NCBI GenBank assembly: GCA_030595125.1
Contig: JAUVDV010000024.1
Span: forward strand, 1 to 64,000
Origin: Deltaproteobacteria bacterium
GTDB lineage: Bacteria; Myxococcota_A; Polyangia; JAAYKL01
DNA length: 64,000 nt
Direction of reading: 5' to 3'
Shown: in pieces, positions 52,288-62,948 of the stretch
How positions within the stretch are numbered: position 1 is the stretch's first letter
Layout of the letters: each line of letters begins with the position of its first letter
The notes under the pieces: model-generated
Database searches by the model: none
What the model was told of the DNA's origin: nothing
Seen by the model: only the letters and a program-made list of their open reading frames with translations
Program-made: the position numbers and the translations under genes

Positions 52288-53527
52288 TGTTTGTTGAAGT
52301 TCGCGACAGGGCGACGATGGACAGGATGTTCACCAGGGCGCTGAAGGCCATGAATCTCCAGTTGTCCTGCACGAACGGACCGAGTTTAAGCGCCATGTCG
52401 AGAGCGATGACCCCGGTCGCCGCGAGCAGGTAGATCCTGGTGAGCTTTACGGCGCGCTCGCCCAGAGAGCCTCTCCATAGCAGTACCGCGCCGACTATTA
52501 ACAACCAGATATGAGTGAAAGGCATCACTAGGAGGTTTTCGTTGGCGTGGACGTCCGTGTGATCGGTGAGCACCCACGCGAGAATCAGCACAATTGAGCC
52601 CGCCGTGCAGAGTAAACCCCACGTGAAAACCCCCAACCCGAGCAGCCGCCTCGAAACCCTCCATGACGGGCGGACAATCGGCACAATAAACCCGACCGCG
52701 AACAACCCCACAGCCAGAAGAACGACAACCAACTCCCAGAACGCCCAGCTCACGCCCACGGCAGCGCCTTCCCTTTCGAAGACAACCTTCACATCGGCCA
52801 CCAGGGGACTCCTGTGTGGACCGATGAGCACGGAGTCCAGATCCTCCACGAGCGCTTGCGGAAAGGTCTGTTCGTCGCGCCGGGTGATATCTCGATCAAT
52901 CGAACCGGAGCCCAGAAAATGCATGAGTGTGCGCCCCACGGGCATTCCGTTCATCCACCCGGCGGTCCACTGCCGGTACGTGCGACCGGTCGGTTCCGTA
53001 TCGCGACCGCGTGCGACCGCCCCGTCCAGCACGTCGTCGAGTAGATCCCTCACCCGGGTGCAGCAGTTGTCGTCCGAGTGGTGGTAATCGTAGTATCGAT
53101 TCTCGGGGCGACGATCGTGCGAGAGATGTTTCGCTATTTGCGCGGCGAGCGCTTGCGGCATTTCCAGCCGGCGAACTTCGATGGTTCTGTCCGCGTCGGC
53201 AAACGCTGTAACCGCCAGACGGTAGTCCATGACGCCCAGGTGAAACCTCACATTACCCGAGGCGTAAGCGGTTTCCATGTTCGAGTCATCAAACTCGTAC
53301 ATGCCGTAATTATAAACAGTGCGCCGCTTGCGCTCGTAGTCGTCCACAATCAGGGCGATGTGTCCCGCTCTCGTGACGAACTCTTCGCTCGGACCGATGC
53401 TCATGACGCTGATGACGTAGCGTTTCCCATCCGGCGCGGTGTCCTGCGCATTGGCGGTTGTCGGGATCGCCGTGGCGATGAGCATGGCGAAGATCGCCGG
53501 GTAGAAAATCGACGGGGGAATCCTCAA
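52262..53527 (-). CDS. DUF4105 (Lnb N-terminal-like) polytopic membrane protein
   Basis: A 421-residue protein with a signal ending TANA. Residues 30-200 are a DUF4105 domain, now linked to the Lnb class of lipoprotein N-acyltransferases, with the two expected nucleophile-associated residues His56 ([10 protein letters not shown]) and Cys in [12 protein letters not shown] (C155/C156). Five transmembrane helices fill the C-terminal half (about 255-415). In Lnb, this periplasmic Cys-His domain transfers an acyl chain to the lipoprotein N-terminus. No lnt gene is in the window. It overlaps lon by 4 bp (ATGA), which places it in a proteostasis operon. The function is inference from the domain. Confidence 0.78.
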   Translation of the reverse strand: MRIPPSIFYPAIFAMLIATAIPTTANAQDTAPDGKRYVISVMSIGPSEEFVTRAGHIALIVDDYERKRRTVYNYGMYEFDDSNMETAYASGNVRFHLGVMDYRLAVTAFADADRTIEVRRLEMPQALAAQIAKHLSHDRRPENRYYDYHHSDDNCCTRVRDLLDDVLDGAVARGRDTEPTGRTYRQWTAGWMNGMPVGRTLMHFLGSGSIDRDITRRDEQTFPQALVEDLDSVLIGPHRSPLVADVKVVFEREGAAVGVSWAFWELVVVLLAVGLFAVGFIVPIVRPSWRVSRRLLGLGVFTWGLLCTAGSIVLILAWVLTDHTDVHANENLLVMPFTHIWLLIVGAVLLWRGSLGERAVKLTRIYLLAATGVIALDMALKLGPFVQDNWRFMAFSALVNILSIVALSRTSTNTNAASRGR

Positions 53528-55986
53528 GATACGGGCACGGTAGGGGCACTCACGGGCTCGGGCTCAACGCCGGCCTTCACGAGGTGACCTTCCTGGTAGA
53601 TCATGGTCGCGGCGGAGTCGCTGAACTTACTTGTGATATCCTTGTTGACGAGCGCCTCGTTGATGACCTGATCCATGTGTTCCACCAGCACGAGTCGCAT
53701 GCTCTTGAGTACACGGGACGGGATATCGTGAATGTCCTTCCGGTTTTCCATGGGCATGATGACCGTCTTGATGCGGCCTCGATGGGCGGCGAGGATTTTT
53801 TCTTTGAATCCGCCGATGGGCAGCACGCGCCCGCGCAAGGTGATCTCCCCAGTCATGGCCACATCGGATCGCACCGGCACCTTTGTGAGAGCGGACACGA
53901 GACACGTAGCGGCCGTTATTCCCGCTGACGGGCCATCCTTGGGCACTGCGCCTTCCGGGTAGTGGATATGGATGTCCAGGTTTTTGTGAAAGCCATCTTC
54001 GAGCCCCAGCTCCTTTGCCCGGGAGCGCACGTAGGTCAGGGCGGCCTGGGACGCCTCTTGCATTACTTCGCCGATTCTTCCGGTGAGGATCAGCTTGCCC
54101 TTGCCGGTCACCACCGACACTTCCGCGGGCAGGAGATCTCCCCCCGTGGAAGTGACCGCGAGGCCGTTGACCAGCCCGATTCGATCATCGTCTTCCTTCT
54201 TGCCCACGGTGAATTTGGGAACACCGAGGTACCTGGGAACATCCCTGGCGCCGATGTGGATCTTCTCGTCCTTGCCTTCCTTGAGTACTTTCCTTGCGAC
54301 CTTGCGGCAAACAGACGATATCTCGCGTTCCAGGTTTCGAACACCCGCTTCCCTGGTGTAGTGGTTGATGATGGTTCTCACCGCCCCCTCGGTTACCTCG
54401 AGGTCCACATCTCCAAGGCCGCAGGTTTCCTGCTGGCGGGGTACCAGATAGCGCATGGCGATGTTAAGCTTCTCGAACTCGGTGTAGCTCGAGAGATCGA
54501 TGATCTCCATTCGATCCTGAAGGGGAAGTGGGATACCGGAGAGCACGTTCGCGGTGGTGATGAACATGACGTCGGTGAGGTCGTAATCCATGTCGAGGTA
54601 GTGGTCGTTGAACATGAAGTTCTGCTCGGGGTCGAGGACTTCGAGCAGCGCTGATGCCGGATCGCCCCTGAAGTCAGAACTCATCTTGTCGACTTCATCA
54701 AGCAGGAACACGGGGTTGCCCGTGCCCACCTTTTTGAGGCTCTGGATGATCTTGCCCGGCAGGGCGCCGATGTAAGTTCGACGATGCCCTCGAATCTCTG
54801 CCTCGTCTCGAACCCCGCCGAGGCTGAGCCTGATGAACTTGCGTCCGGTTGCGCGCGCCACCGACTTGGCAAGGGATGTTTTCCCGGTTCCCGGCGGCCC
54901 GACGAAACACAGGATCGGCCCCTTGAGCTTCTTGACCAGCGCCTGAACCGCCAGGTATTCGAGTATTCTTTCTTTGATCTTCTTGAGCCCGTAGTGGTCC
55001 TCTTCGAGAATCTGCTCCGCCTGATCAATATCGTAGTTCTCTTCGGTGTTTTCGCCCCACGGCAAGCCCCCGATCCAGTCCACGTAATTGCGAACGACCG
55101 TGGCCTCGGCGCTCATGGGGGACATCATCTGGAGCTTCTTGAGTTCCTTTTTGGCCTTCTCCAGCGCCTCCTTGGAGATCCCCTTCTTCTTTTTGATCTT
55201 CTGCTCGATCTCCTGGATCTCCGAACGGAATTCGTCCTTCTCTCCGAGCTCGCGCTGGATGGCCTGCATCTGCTCGTTGAGGTAGTACTCCTTTTGCGTC
55301 TTCTCCATTTGCTTCTTGACCCGCGTACGAATTCGACGCTCCACTTGGAGGATCTCGATCTCGTTTCGCATCAGCTCATAGAGGCGCTCGAGCCTGCTCT
55401 TGGCGTCCTCGGTTTCGAGGATTTCCTGACGCTCCTCCATCTTGATCGAGGAGAGGTGAACAACGATGGTATCCGCGAGCCGGGAGGGGTCGTCGATCCC
55501 CTGGACGGTCATCAACATCTCCGGGGGGATCTGCTTGTTTAGTTTGATGTATGTCTCGAAGGTTCCCTGAACCTCCCTAATCAGTGCCTCGATCTCCACG
55601 GTTTCTTCGGCGCTCGTCCCGATTATCTCGTAATCAACTTGGAGGAACTCTTTGTGGGGAACGTAGTTTACGATCTTCGCCCGACGCTTGCCCTCTACAA
55701 GAACCTTGACCGTCCCGTCGGGGAGGCGCAGGAGTTGGATTATGGTTCCGAGGGTGCCCACGTTGTAAATGTCGCCCGCGGAAGGTGTGTTGGTCTTGGC
55801 GTTCTTCTGGGCAACGAGGAGGACAAACTTGTCCTTTTTCATCGCCTCGTCGAGGGCGGCGATGGACTTGTCGCGCCCCACAAACAACGGCACCACCATG
55901 TGCGGAAACACAATGATATCTCGCAATGGGAGAAGCGGCGCGCTCAACTTGTTACCGGACTCGATTTTTTCGTCAATGGTATCCAT
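53524..55986 (-). CDS. lon: ATP-dependent protease Lon
   Basis: An 820-residue protease, usual Lon length. N-terminal LAN domain ([20 protein letters not shown]), coiled middle, AAA module with [27 protein letters not shown] and [20 protein letters not shown], and the protease domain with the Ser in [16 protein letters not shown] and the Lys in [16 protein letters not shown]. It degrades misfolded and regulatory proteins, including antitoxins such as those encoded nearby. It lies downstream of clpX by 59 bp, with the DUF4105 gene overlapping its end. Confidence 0.97.
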   Translation of the reverse strand: MDTIDEKIESGNKLSAPLLPLRDIIVFPHMVVPLFVGRDKSIAALDEAMKKDKFVLLVAQKNAKTNTPSAGDIYNVGTLGTIIQLLRLPDGTVKVLVEGKRRAKIVNYVPHKEFLQVDYEIIGTSAEETVEIEALIREVQGTFETYIKLNKQIPPEMLMTVQGIDDPSRLADTIVVHLSSIKMEERQEILETEDAKSRLERLYELMRNEIEILQVERRIRTRVKKQMEKTQKEYYLNEQMQAIQRELGEKDEFRSEIQEIEQKIKKKKGISKEALEKAKKELKKLQMMSPMSAEATVVRNYVDWIGGLPWGENTEENYDIDQAEQILEEDHYGLKKIKERILEYLAVQALVKKLKGPILCFVGPPGTGKTSLAKSVARATGRKFIRLSLGGVRDEAEIRGHRRTYIGALPGKIIQSLKKVGTGNPVFLLDEVDKMSSDFRGDPASALLEVLDPEQNFMFNDHYLDMDYDLTDVMFITTANVLSGIPLPLQDRMEIIDLSSYTEFEKLNIAMRYLVPRQQETCGLGDVDLEVTEGAVRTIINHYTREAGVRNLEREISSVCRKVARKVLKEGKDEKIHIGARDVPRYLGVPKFTVGKKEDDDRIGLVNGLAVTSTGGDLLPAEVSVVTGKGKLILTGRIGEVMQEASQAALTYVRSRAKELGLEDGFHKNLDIHIHYPEGAVPKDGPSAGITAATCLVSALTKVPVRSDVAMTGEITLRGRVLPIGGFKEKILAAHRGRIKTVIMPMENRKDIHDIPSRVLKSMRLVLVEHMDQVINEALVNKDITSKFSDSAATMIYQEGHLVKAGVEPEPVSAPTVPVS

Positions 55987-56045
55987 GGCTTACTCTTGCA
56001 CCCCGTAATGCGAAACTCTTCAGCGAAGTTCTCGCTTGAATGATA

Positions 56046-57302
56046 TCAGGCAGGCTCTGCTTTGTCCTTTTCAAAAACAACCAGCGGCCTCTCTCCTTTG
56101 GAAACACACTCTTCCCCCACGACGACCTCCCTGGGGTTGTCCATGGAGGGAAGCTCGAACATCAGGTCGAGCATGGTCGCCTCGATCACCGAGCGAAGAC
56201 CTCGGGCGCCGATGGAACGTTCTTTGGCGACAACGGCGACAGCTCTCAGCGCCTCGGTTGTAAAGGTGAGCTTGACGCCGTCGAGATCGAACAACAGCGC
56301 AAACTGCTTCACGAGGGCGTTCTTGGGTCGCGTGAGAATCTCCACCAGCGCATCCTCGTCGAGTTCATCGAGGGTCGCGATAACCGGAAGACGCCCGACA
56401 AACTCGGGGATGAGCCCGTATTTGAGAAGGTCTTCCGGCTGCAGTTCCTTGAGGAGCTCACCGATCTTCTTTTCGTCCCGGCTCGAGATCTGCGCGCCGA
56501 ATCCGAGGGTCTTGTTTCCGATGCGGTTCTCCACGATCTTTTCCAGCCCGTGAAATGCGCCGCCGCAGATGAACAGGATATCGGTGGTATCTACTTGAAG
56601 GAAGTCCTGTTGGGGATGTTTTCGCCCTCCCTTGGGGGGGACGTTGGCGATGGTGCCCTCGATGAGCTTTAACAGTGCCTGCTGAACTCCCTCGCCGGAA
56701 ACGTCGCGGGTAATGGATGGGTTGTCGCTCTTGCGAGAGAGCTTGTCCACCTCGTCGATGTATATGATTCCGCGTTTGGCGCGATCGATATCGTGATCTG
56801 CGTTCTGAAGTAACGAGACAATGATATTTTCCACGTCCTCGCCCACGTAGCCGGCCTCGGTCAGTGCGGTGGCGTCAGCTATGGCGAAGGGGACGTTGAG
56901 GATCCTGGCCAGGGTCTTTGCCAGCTCGGTCTTGCCGCAACCCGTAGGTCCGAGCAGGAGGATGTTGGATTTCTGCAGCTCCACATCGCTGGGATTGGTG
57001 CCCGAGTCGATGCGCTTGTAGTGATTGTAGACCGCCACCGAGAGAACCCGCTTGGCGTGATCCTGCCCGACCACGTGTTCGTTAAGGGACTCGTAGATCT
57101 CCATCGGCTTGGGCAGCGCGTCCGAACCGGGTCGACTGTCCGTTGTGTCTAGTTCCTCGGCGATGATGTCATTGCACAGGCTGATGCACTCATCGCAGAT
57201 ATACACAGTTGGTCCGGCGATGAGCTTGCGCACCTCTTTTTGGCTCTTGCCGCAAAAAGAGCAGCTCAGCGTAGGTCGGTCATTTTTTCTTCCCCGGGTC
57301 AA
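56046..57302 (-). CDS. clpX: ATP-dependent Clp protease ATP-binding subunit ClpX
   Basis: A 418-residue AAA+ unfoldase. N-terminal zinc-binding domain ([26 protein letters not shown]), Walker [19 protein letters not shown], Walker [16 protein letters not shown], the pore loop [15 protein letters not shown] and the ClpP-binding region around IGFGAQ-type (here LGFGAQIS). Start TTG 57302 with gaggtga upstream. It forms hexamers that feed substrates to ClpP, whose gene is 76 bp upstream. Confidence 0.97.
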   Translation of the reverse strand: MTRGRKNDRPTLSCSFCGKSQKEVRKLIAGPTVYICDECISLCNDIIAEELDTTDSRPGSDALPKPMEIYESLNEHVVGQDHAKRVLSVAVYNHYKRIDSGTNPSDVELQKSNILLLGPTGCGKTELAKTLARILNVPFAIADATALTEAGYVGEDVENIIVSLLQNADHDIDRAKRGIIYIDEVDKLSRKSDNPSITRDVSGEGVQQALLKLIEGTIANVPPKGGRKHPQQDFLQVDTTDILFICGGAFHGLEKIVENRIGNKTLGFGAQISSRDEKKIGELLKELQPEDLLKYGLIPEFVGRLPVIATLDELDEDALVEILTRPKNALVKQFALLFDLDGVKLTFTTEALRAVAVVAKERSIGARGLRSVIEATMLDLMFELPSMDNPREVVVGEECVSKGERPLVVFEKDKAEPA

Positions 57303-57378
57303 CGTTCACCTCGTGTAACAAACCCCCTGCTCATAGACTATATTACCGTCCGACGAGCTGGCAAGGGCAAGGCACCAT

Positions 57379-58020
57379 TCAGCTCTTCGCGCTCTTGTGG
57401 TTCTTCGACTTCATTACCTCGTCGATTATTCCGTATTTTACGGCCTCGTCTGCCGTCATTATGTAATCACGATCCGTATCGCTCTTAACTTTTTTCATGG
57501 CCTGGCCGGTGTGTTCGACCAGGATCTCGTTAAGCTTCTGCCGAAGACGAAGAATCTCCTTGGCGTGAATTTCGATGTCTGACGCCTGCCCGGTCACTCC
57601 GCCGAGGGGCTGGTGGATCATCACGCGGCTATTGGGAAGGGCCGATCTTCGCCCGGGCTCACCCGCCGCCAGAAGCACCGCCGCCATGGACGCCGCCTGG
57701 CCGAGGCAGATGGTCACCACGGGACACCGGATATGTTGTATGGTGTCGTAGATCGCCAGCCCGGCGTTCACCCCCCCCCCGGGGGAGTTGATGTAAATCA
57801 TGATATCACGATCTGGATCGTCCGATTCCAGGTACAGCAGCTGTGCCACGATGATGTTGGCCACCTCATCGTTGATCTGTGTGCCCAGGAAAATGATCCG
57901 ATCATTGAGGAGCCTGGAAAAAATATCCCAGCTTCTCTCTCCCCGGTGAGTCTGTTCCACCACCTGAGGATAGGGCATGAATCCGACCGGACCTGTCACC
58001 GTCTCGTCACCATCGCGCAT
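57379..58020 (-). CDS. clpP: ATP-dependent Clp protease proteolytic subunit ClpP
   Basis: A 213-residue protease from ATG 58020, with agaggaaag upstream; the frame is open to 58107 but overlaps tig. Catalytic residues: Ser in [14 protein letters not shown], His in MIHQPLGG, Asp further on. The oxyanion region reads [11 protein letters not shown], where GGSV is usual. That segment is coded by a run of ten G on the coding strand (57771-57780). The start and length fit E. coli ClpP. It partners ClpX immediately downstream. Confidence 0.96.
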   Translation of the reverse strand: MRDGDETVTGPVGFMPYPQVVEQTHRGERSWDIFSRLLNDRIIFLGTQINDEVANIIVAQLLYLESDDPDRDIMIYINSPGGGVNAGLAIYDTIQHIRCPVVTICLGQAASMAAVLLAAGEPGRRSALPNSRVMIHQPLGGVTGQASDIEIHAKEILRLRQKLNEILVEHTGQAMKKVKSDTDRDYIMTADEAVKYGIIDEVMKSKNHKSAKS

Positions 58021-58030
58021 ATCTTTCCTC

Positions 58031-59323
58031 TTATTCTTTTGCGTCGCCCTTATCTTCAACGACTTGTTCCGCATCGACGATCTTAACCTTTGGAGCCACG
58101 AAATCAAAAACCTTGCGCTCGAGCAGGTTGGTCATGACCTCGCCCATGCGCTGATTGTCTGCCAGTTCAGCCTTCAGTTTGGGCACCGGGATTCCCATCT
58201 GTTCGGACATCTGCTTGAGTTCGGCCTCCACGTCCTTTTCCTCGACAGCCAGATCGTGTTGGCGCGCGACCTCACGCAGGAGAAAATGCTGATGGACCAT
58301 GTTTCTGGCCGCCTCCCCGGTACCTTCGTCAATCTTTGCGGCGGACTCGTCGTCCGCATCATCCCCTGCCTTCCCCAGCATTCCCGCGAACTGCGCCTTC
58401 ATCATCTGGGTCTGTTTGTCCACTATTGTGGGTGGCAGCACCATCTCGTTCTTCTCACGAAGCGCATCGAATAGATCGTGACGAAGCCTGTCCGCCTCGT
58501 TTTTCTCGAGGGATTCCCTGGCGCGCTTCTCGATGTCCTCTTCGAGTTTGGCGAGGGTGTCGAAATCACCCAGATCCTTGGCGAACTCGTCGTCGATGTC
58601 CGGTAATTTCCTCAGGCGCACGGAAACGAGGCGGCACAGAAAGCGTACTGGATCTTCACCCTCGGGGGTATCGCCGAACTCTATCTCTTTTTCTTCGTCC
58701 ACGTTCATCCCCGGCACTGCCGCGAGGATCTCGGAGGGAACAGCGCCTTCTGCCAGAACCAGCTCCTGGGGCGGCATGCCCGCGTCCTTCCAGTCGTCAT
58801 CCACCCATCGCTTCATCTCCAGCGTGACCAGATCGCCCTCCTGCGCCGGCCTCGGCTCTTCGAGCTCCGTTGCGGTGGCGAGTGCCGAGCGAAGGCGCTC
58901 GAGCTCCTTATCGATCGTATCCCTCGATACGGTCACCGGGAGGCGCCGGATCTCTATTCCGTCGAAATTGATCTCTTCGAGGTGTGGGCTGGTTTCGACC
59001 TTGACCGTGTAGGAGAAGGGCTGCCCCTCGGTCAGCTCACCGGCGTCGACCTCGGGTTCGGAAATGGGCTCCACACCGTGCTCCTCGAGTGCCTCGATGA
59101 AGAACTTGGAAACGATTTCGGATAGAAGCTCCGAGAGCATCGCCGGACCGAACATCCTCTTGAGCACGGCGCGGGGAACCTTGCCCCTTCTGAAACCTCG
59201 CACCTTCGCCTCCCGAGACAGCCGCGAGTACGCCTTGTTGACATGTTTGTCGATTTCCTGCGCGGGAACTTCGATGGCGAACTCCACGACGGCAGGATTG
59301 ATTCTTTTCATTGTTGACGGCAA
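58031..59323 (-). CDS. tig: Trigger factor
   Basis: About 430 residues from TTG 59323, chosen because aggagg is 6 nt upstream; ATG 59311 is the alternative. N-terminal ribosome-binding domain with the signature [13 protein letters not shown] (the equivalent of the GFRxGKVP motif), central FKBP-type domain ([19 protein letters not shown], about 150-230), and a long helical C-terminal domain. It folds nascent chains and is the usual first gene of tig-clpP-clpX-lon. Spacing to clpP is 10 bp. Confidence 0.95.
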   Translation of the reverse strand: MPSTMKRINPAVVEFAIEVPAQEIDKHVNKAYSRLSREAKVRGFRRGKVPRAVLKRMFGPAMLSELLSEIVSKFFIEALEEHGVEPISEPEVDAGELTEGQPFSYTVKVETSPHLEEINFDGIEIRRLPVTVSRDTIDKELERLRSALATATELEEPRPAQEGDLVTLEMKRWVDDDWKDAGMPPQELVLAEGAVPSEILAAVPGMNVDEEKEIEFGDTPEGEDPVRFLCRLVSVRLRKLPDIDDEFAKDLGDFDTLAKLEEDIEKRARESLEKNEADRLRHDLFDALREKNEMVLPPTIVDKQTQMMKAQFAGMLGKAGDDADDESAAKIDEGTGEAARNMVHQHFLLREVARQHDLAVEEKDVEAELKQMSEQMGIPVPKLKAELADNQRMGEVMTNLLERKVFDFVAPKVKIVDAEQVVEDKGDAKE

Positions 59324-59474
59324 CGGTAGCCTCCTCGAACCTTCTTGGGACCGCACGGATCTATCCACTCGCTTCTCTCCGATGTCAAGCGCTCCAATGA
59401 CAAGAGAAGAGTTTTGTCTTCTTTTTTTTTGATAGTCGAAAATCAGGTTGTCGGAATAGGGGTCGTACCCGGCG

Positions 59475-59927
59475 TTAATCTATGGCCTTGCTCAGGAGCC
59501 CGTCCAGGTTTCGAAGAGAGTCGACGAAGCTATCCTTCTCAGAGGATGCGAGTTTGTTGAAGAGTGCCTGATAACCCTCCCGCACGCGTTTGCGACGACG
59601 CCTCATCAACTGTCTTCCCTGGTCGGTCAGCTCGACCATCACCACGCGACCGTCGTATGGCCCCCTGACCTTGTTGACGAGCGCCGCCTTCGTCAGCCTT
59701 GCCACCATTTCGGAGGTGGTGCTCTGGGCGGATCCCACGAGGCGACCGAGATTTCCAACGGAGATCGGACCGTGGTTGTTGATTACGGAAATGACTTTGT
59801 ACTGGCCGTAGGAGATGTCCTCCTGAACCTTGCTTCCACTCAAGAGGTCGAGCTTTCGCATCAACTCCTGTGCCAACTCTTCAATCTGCTCTATCGGTTC
59901 GAGCTTCATTTCAGTTTCAGAATTCAT
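59475..59927 (-). CDS. MarR family transcriptional regulator
   Basis: A 150-residue winged-helix regulator: QYKVISVINNHGPISVGNLGRLVGSAQSTTSEMVARLTKAALVNKVRG in parts (ISVGNLGRLVGSAQSTTSEM is the recognition helix) and the wing YDGRVVMVELTDQGRQLMRRRR. MarR proteins sense small molecules and usually repress neighbouring genes. The 230 bp upstream (59928-60157) is AT-rich with no gene and probably holds its promoter and operator. No target adjoins on this strand. Confidence 0.9.
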   Translation of the reverse strand: MNSETEMKLEPIEQIEELAQELMRKLDLLSGSKVQEDISYGQYKVISVINNHGPISVGNLGRLVGSAQSTTSEMVARLTKAALVNKVRGPYDGRVVMVELTDQGRQLMRRRRKRVREGYQALFNKLASSEKDSFVDSLRNLDGLLSKAID

Positions 59928-60157
59928 GATTTTCCCTTCAATTTCGGATCTGCCCCAAAAGCGATTTGTTCAAGGTCCTTTTGATTCTTATTCCCAGTAA
60001 TTGCCTTTAACCACTAGCTTGTTTCGCTAATACCCCAAATACATCAGTATCACAACTGTTTTTTCATTACGCTAACACTGTAAACCCTGGTTCACATTTG
60101 CAAACCCCCGTTTCAAGGAATACGCGATTTTACCGGCAGGCTGGCGAATTATGCAGG

Positions 60158-60637
60158 TTAGTCGGAATCCAGGAAATTCCTCAGTGGGACACGATGAACA
60201 GTGTGGACGATATTTTTTTCTATCTCCAGAAGTTGGCCCATCACGAACGGTCTCCTGGTCAACTGCGCATGCGGAATTACGAGATTTTCCGTCTTTATCA
60301 CCAGGTCGCCGAAAAGAAGGATGTCGAGATCTATCTCCCGGGGCCCCCACTTCTTAACCCTTTCCACTCTGCCCAATTTTTTCTCGATGCGCTTCAATTC
60401 TGCGAGGAGAGCATGTGGTTCAAGGGTAGTGGTTATGCACGCCACGGCGTTCAGAAAAATGGGTTGGTCCGGTACGCCCCAGGGCTCCGTCTCAACGAAG
60501 TCCGTGTGCTTTTCGAGAGTGATTCGCGGATGTTCGTCCAGGAGTTTCAGGGCTGCCCGCATGCGGCCGTGACGATCGCCCAGGTTGCTTCCCAATCCGA
60601 TAAAAACACGGTGCGAGCTGATATCTTCGTCGCTCAT
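60158..60637 (-). CDS. folK: 2-amino-4-hydroxy-6-hydroxymethyldihydropteridine pyrophosphokinase
   Basis: A 159-residue HPPK of normal length: VFIGLGSNLGDRHGRM at the N-terminus, TEPWGVPDQPIFLNAVACI, and KWGPREIDLDILLFGD with the metal Asp pair, plus IPHAQLTRRPFVMGQLLEI. It pyrophosphorylates the pterin alcohol in folate synthesis, feeding the one-carbon pool used by FolD. ATG 60637 overlaps the stop of the TPR gene by 4 bp; it is the last gene of the ffh-CBM9-TPR-folK run. Confidence 0.96.
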   Translation of the reverse strand: MSDEDISSHRVFIGLGSNLGDRHGRMRAALKLLDEHPRITLEKHTDFVETEPWGVPDQPIFLNAVACITTTLEPHALLAELKRIEKKLGRVERVKKWGPREIDLDILLFGDLVIKTENLVIPHAQLTRRPFVMGQLLEIEKNIVHTVHRVPLRNFLDSD

Positions 60638-61653
60638 TTGAAGACGTAAATGAACCCGATGCGTCCGCCCACGGTTGCGCTGAGACCGGGGATATCGTCC
60701 CAGATCTCACCGTCCTTCTTCTTTGGAACGAATACCGGCCCGACACCGCCCACGGCTCGAACAGAGATGCTCCAGCTCCCGGCGATGTGGATCCCCAGGC
60801 CTATGCCGGCCTGACCCTGGAGCCATATGGCCGTCTCGTGGCGTTCCCTGAACAGGAAGACGGGCACTGCGGCTATTCTGGCCATAAAGCTGAACCGCTC
60901 CGCCATGGGCCAGGATCCCAGAAGCCCGACGCTGATGGAAAACAAGCCGGTGGGGTATCCCGGATCGCGGGGCTCCTCGCCGACGAAACCACCGAATCCC
61001 AGACCGCCGATCACATACAGCCAATCGGCAAGGGGGAAATGCATGGCCACGTCCAGTGGAATGAACTTTCGCTCCCAATTTCCCGTCAGCGGAGCCTCAA
61101 AGCCCACGTCGCCCGCCAGGCACAGCCCGGGCGGAACACCCCGCACAACCGGGTCCTCGTCCCCGGATTCCACGGCGACATCGTCATCGTCTTTTTTTTC
61201 GGGCTCATCGTCGGACTTCATGGCATCGATGCGGCTCCGCACCTGGTCGGCGTCTTCCACATCGGGGCTCAATCGCAGATACATTTCGTAATGACTTATC
61301 GCCCGCGGTTTGTTGCCCAACTCCTCGTAGCACCGACCGGTGTTGTAGAGGAGTTCCGGGGCGTGAGTAATGTCGTAGGCCATCTCGAAGTGATCGATCG
61401 CCGCCTGATATTCGCCTTCTTTGTATCTCTTGCCGCCGGCGACGAAGTGATGCTTCGCCTCCTCTTTCTGCTCCTGCGTCAACACCTCCGCGTCATCTTG
61501 TTCGGAGGGTTCCTCGACCTCGTCCTGCGACTCCTCGACCTCGGCCTGTGGTTCCTCGACCTCGTCCTGTGCCAGAAAAGCCGATCCGATGGCCGGGATA
61601 ACAGTGATTATCGCGATCGCGCCAAGGGCCGATAAGGGAATCGCCGTTCTCAC
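60634..61653 (-). CDS. Periplasmic TPR protein with C-terminal barrel-like domain
   Basis: A 339-residue protein from GTG 61653 (GTGA overlap with the upstream stop). The signal is followed by a Glu/Val-rich stretch of EVEEPQAEVEESQDEVEEP type. Two TPRs (about 70-140: AKHHFVAGGKRYKEGEYQAAIDHFEMAY, LLYNTGRCYEELGNKPRAISHYE in parts) follow, then an acidic linker and about 170 residues of alternating strands (LYVIGGLGFGGFVGEEP, LFSISVGLLGSWPM, ending FIYVF), like an outer-membrane beta barrel ending in an aromatic residue. A TPR-barrel pair of unknown role, common in Myxococcota. Confidence 0.75.
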   Translation of the reverse strand: MRTAIPLSALGAIAIITVIPAIGSAFLAQDEVEEPQAEVEESQDEVEEPSEQDDAEVLTQEQKEEAKHHFVAGGKRYKEGEYQAAIDHFEMAYDITHAPELLYNTGRCYEELGNKPRAISHYEMYLRLSPDVEDADQVRSRIDAMKSDDEPEKKDDDDVAVESGDEDPVVRGVPPGLCLAGDVGFEAPLTGNWERKFIPLDVAMHFPLADWLYVIGGLGFGGFVGEEPRDPGYPTGLFSISVGLLGSWPMAERFSFMARIAAVPVFLFRERHETAIWLQGQAGIGLGIHIAGSWSISVRAVGGVGPVFVPKKKDGEIWDDIPGLSATVGGRIGFIYVFK

Positions 61654-62924
61654 TTGGTACCCGCGTCCGATTGCGGGCCCGCATCCCTTTTCTGCCCCTT
61701 CTTCCCGATTGCTTCAGGGGGACCGAAGACAACCGATCCGAAACGGTCGAGCGCATGAAAATCTCCGCGCAGGGGAGGCGACCAGGCGGTGTAAACGGGC
61801 TTGTCCGCCGTCACGTTGACCATGAAGAAGTTGATCTTCCACTCGTCACCTCTTTTTGGCGGCACACCGCCTCCCTTGTCGAGGTTTGCCAACGGTATGG
61901 CGATCTCCGCCGTCCATCCCGTATCTCCGCCGGATTGATCGTTGAGGGTCCCCTCAATCTTGGTTTTGACGACCACGCCGCTAGACCAATCGTTCGTGTT
62001 TTTCCTGTACCTCGGCAGGTATGAATCGAACACCACGCCCGCCGGGTTGATCTGAATCTCGTAGTAGTGCTTCTTGTCACCACCGGGATCGAGGAAGATC
62101 TCGAACGCATCCTCGTGCCACAACTCGTCGTCGTGCTCCGTGTACTTGCTCTGGAGGTATTCGTCTTTTGCGCGCATTGCCACGTAGAGATTGCCGTCGT
62201 CCCACATGAGCCTGGTCGCGGTGTTGAATTTGGTCTGTGCACCGGTGAGTGTGTGTGAGAAATCATCGAGGACGAGCGCGTCCTTCCACGCATCCTCCGT
62301 CTCGAACTCTCCGTCGATCTTGGGCGCGTTGGGAGCCCTGGGAATGATCACTTTTACCGACTCCTCGCCGGGCGAAACCACCTCAATGGTCGGTCCCTTG
62401 ATCCGGCCCTCCTTGTCGGAAGGCCCGCTGACGATCTTCATGCGCTCGTTCTTTTTCCACAGGCCGACCATGAGACTGACGGTGGGAGATCCCCACTTGG
62501 TCGGAACCTTGATAGTCTGCCGGTCCTTGATGATCAGTCCCGGGCGCCAGTACTCGGGTTGAAAATGACGGCGGATCGGCCCGACCTTGTCTTTGTTGAT
62601 GCGGGATTTTTCGTCTGCGTCAACCATGTGGGTGAAGAGTTGCCAGCCCGCGCCCGGTGACTTTTTACACTCCCAATACCAGGTTACCTCGAGCTCCTCG
62701 CCCAGGGTGGCCTTCTGGGGTTTCACGTCATAGCCCAGCAGCAGAACCTTTCCGTCGAGATCCGCATTTACCCGATGTCGAATCTTGGCCGGCGCCTTTT
62801 CGAGGATCAACCTGGAAACCTGATCGCTCTCATTTGTGGTTACGTAGCCGGTCTGCTCCATGCAGCCCAGGAGCGAAATCGCGAAAACTGCCGAACATAA
62901 CAATGAAATAATATTTGTACTCAT
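61650..62924 (-). CDS. Lipoprotein with CBM9-like domain
   Basis: A 424-residue lipoprotein from ATG 62924 (ggaggt upstream; in-frame ATG 62948 is less fitting). Signal ends SLLGC. Residues 50-190 are a beta-rich domain with VTWYWECKKSPGAGWQLFTHM. Residues 205-400 match carbohydrate-binding family 9: PNAPKIDGEFETEDAWKDA, ATRLMWDDGNLYVAMRAKDE, AFEIFLDPGGDKKHYYEIQI, GWTAEIAIPLANL. It should bind sugars or cell-surface glycans at the envelope, without catalytic residues. It lies 24 bp after ffh. Confidence 0.85.
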   Translation of the reverse strand: MSTNIISLLCSAVFAISLLGCMEQTGYVTTNESDQVSRLILEKAPAKIRHRVNADLDGKVLLLGYDVKPQKATLGEELEVTWYWECKKSPGAGWQLFTHMVDADEKSRINKDKVGPIRRHFQPEYWRPGLIIKDRQTIKVPTKWGSPTVSLMVGLWKKNERMKIVSGPSDKEGRIKGPTIEVVSPGEESVKVIIPRAPNAPKIDGEFETEDAWKDALVLDDFSHTLTGAQTKFNTATRLMWDDGNLYVAMRAKDEYLQSKYTEHDDELWHEDAFEIFLDPGGDKKHYYEIQINPAGVVFDSYLPRYRKNTNDWSSGVVVKTKIEGTLNDQSGGDTGWTAEIAIPLANLDKGGGVPPKRGDEWKINFFMVNVTADKPVYTAWSPPLRGDFHALDRFGSVVFGPPEAIGKKGQKRDAGPQSDAGTK

Positions 62925-62948
62925 CGGAACCTCCTTGACAAAAGGCAC

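Noticed and set aside
59402-59430. Hairpin agaaga...tcttct followed by a long T-run on the plus strand
   Set aside because: It looks like a terminator for plus-strand transcripts, but genes on both sides are on the minus strand and the T-run is on the wrong side for them.
59928-60157. Possible small RNA or tRNA in the AT-rich gap upstream of the MarR gene
   Set aside because: No cloverleaf, terminator or conserved RNA pattern could be made out; most likely a promoter region.
60098-60649. Plus-strand 183-residue frame over folK
   Set aside because: folK on the minus strand has all catalytic motifs; the other frame has none.
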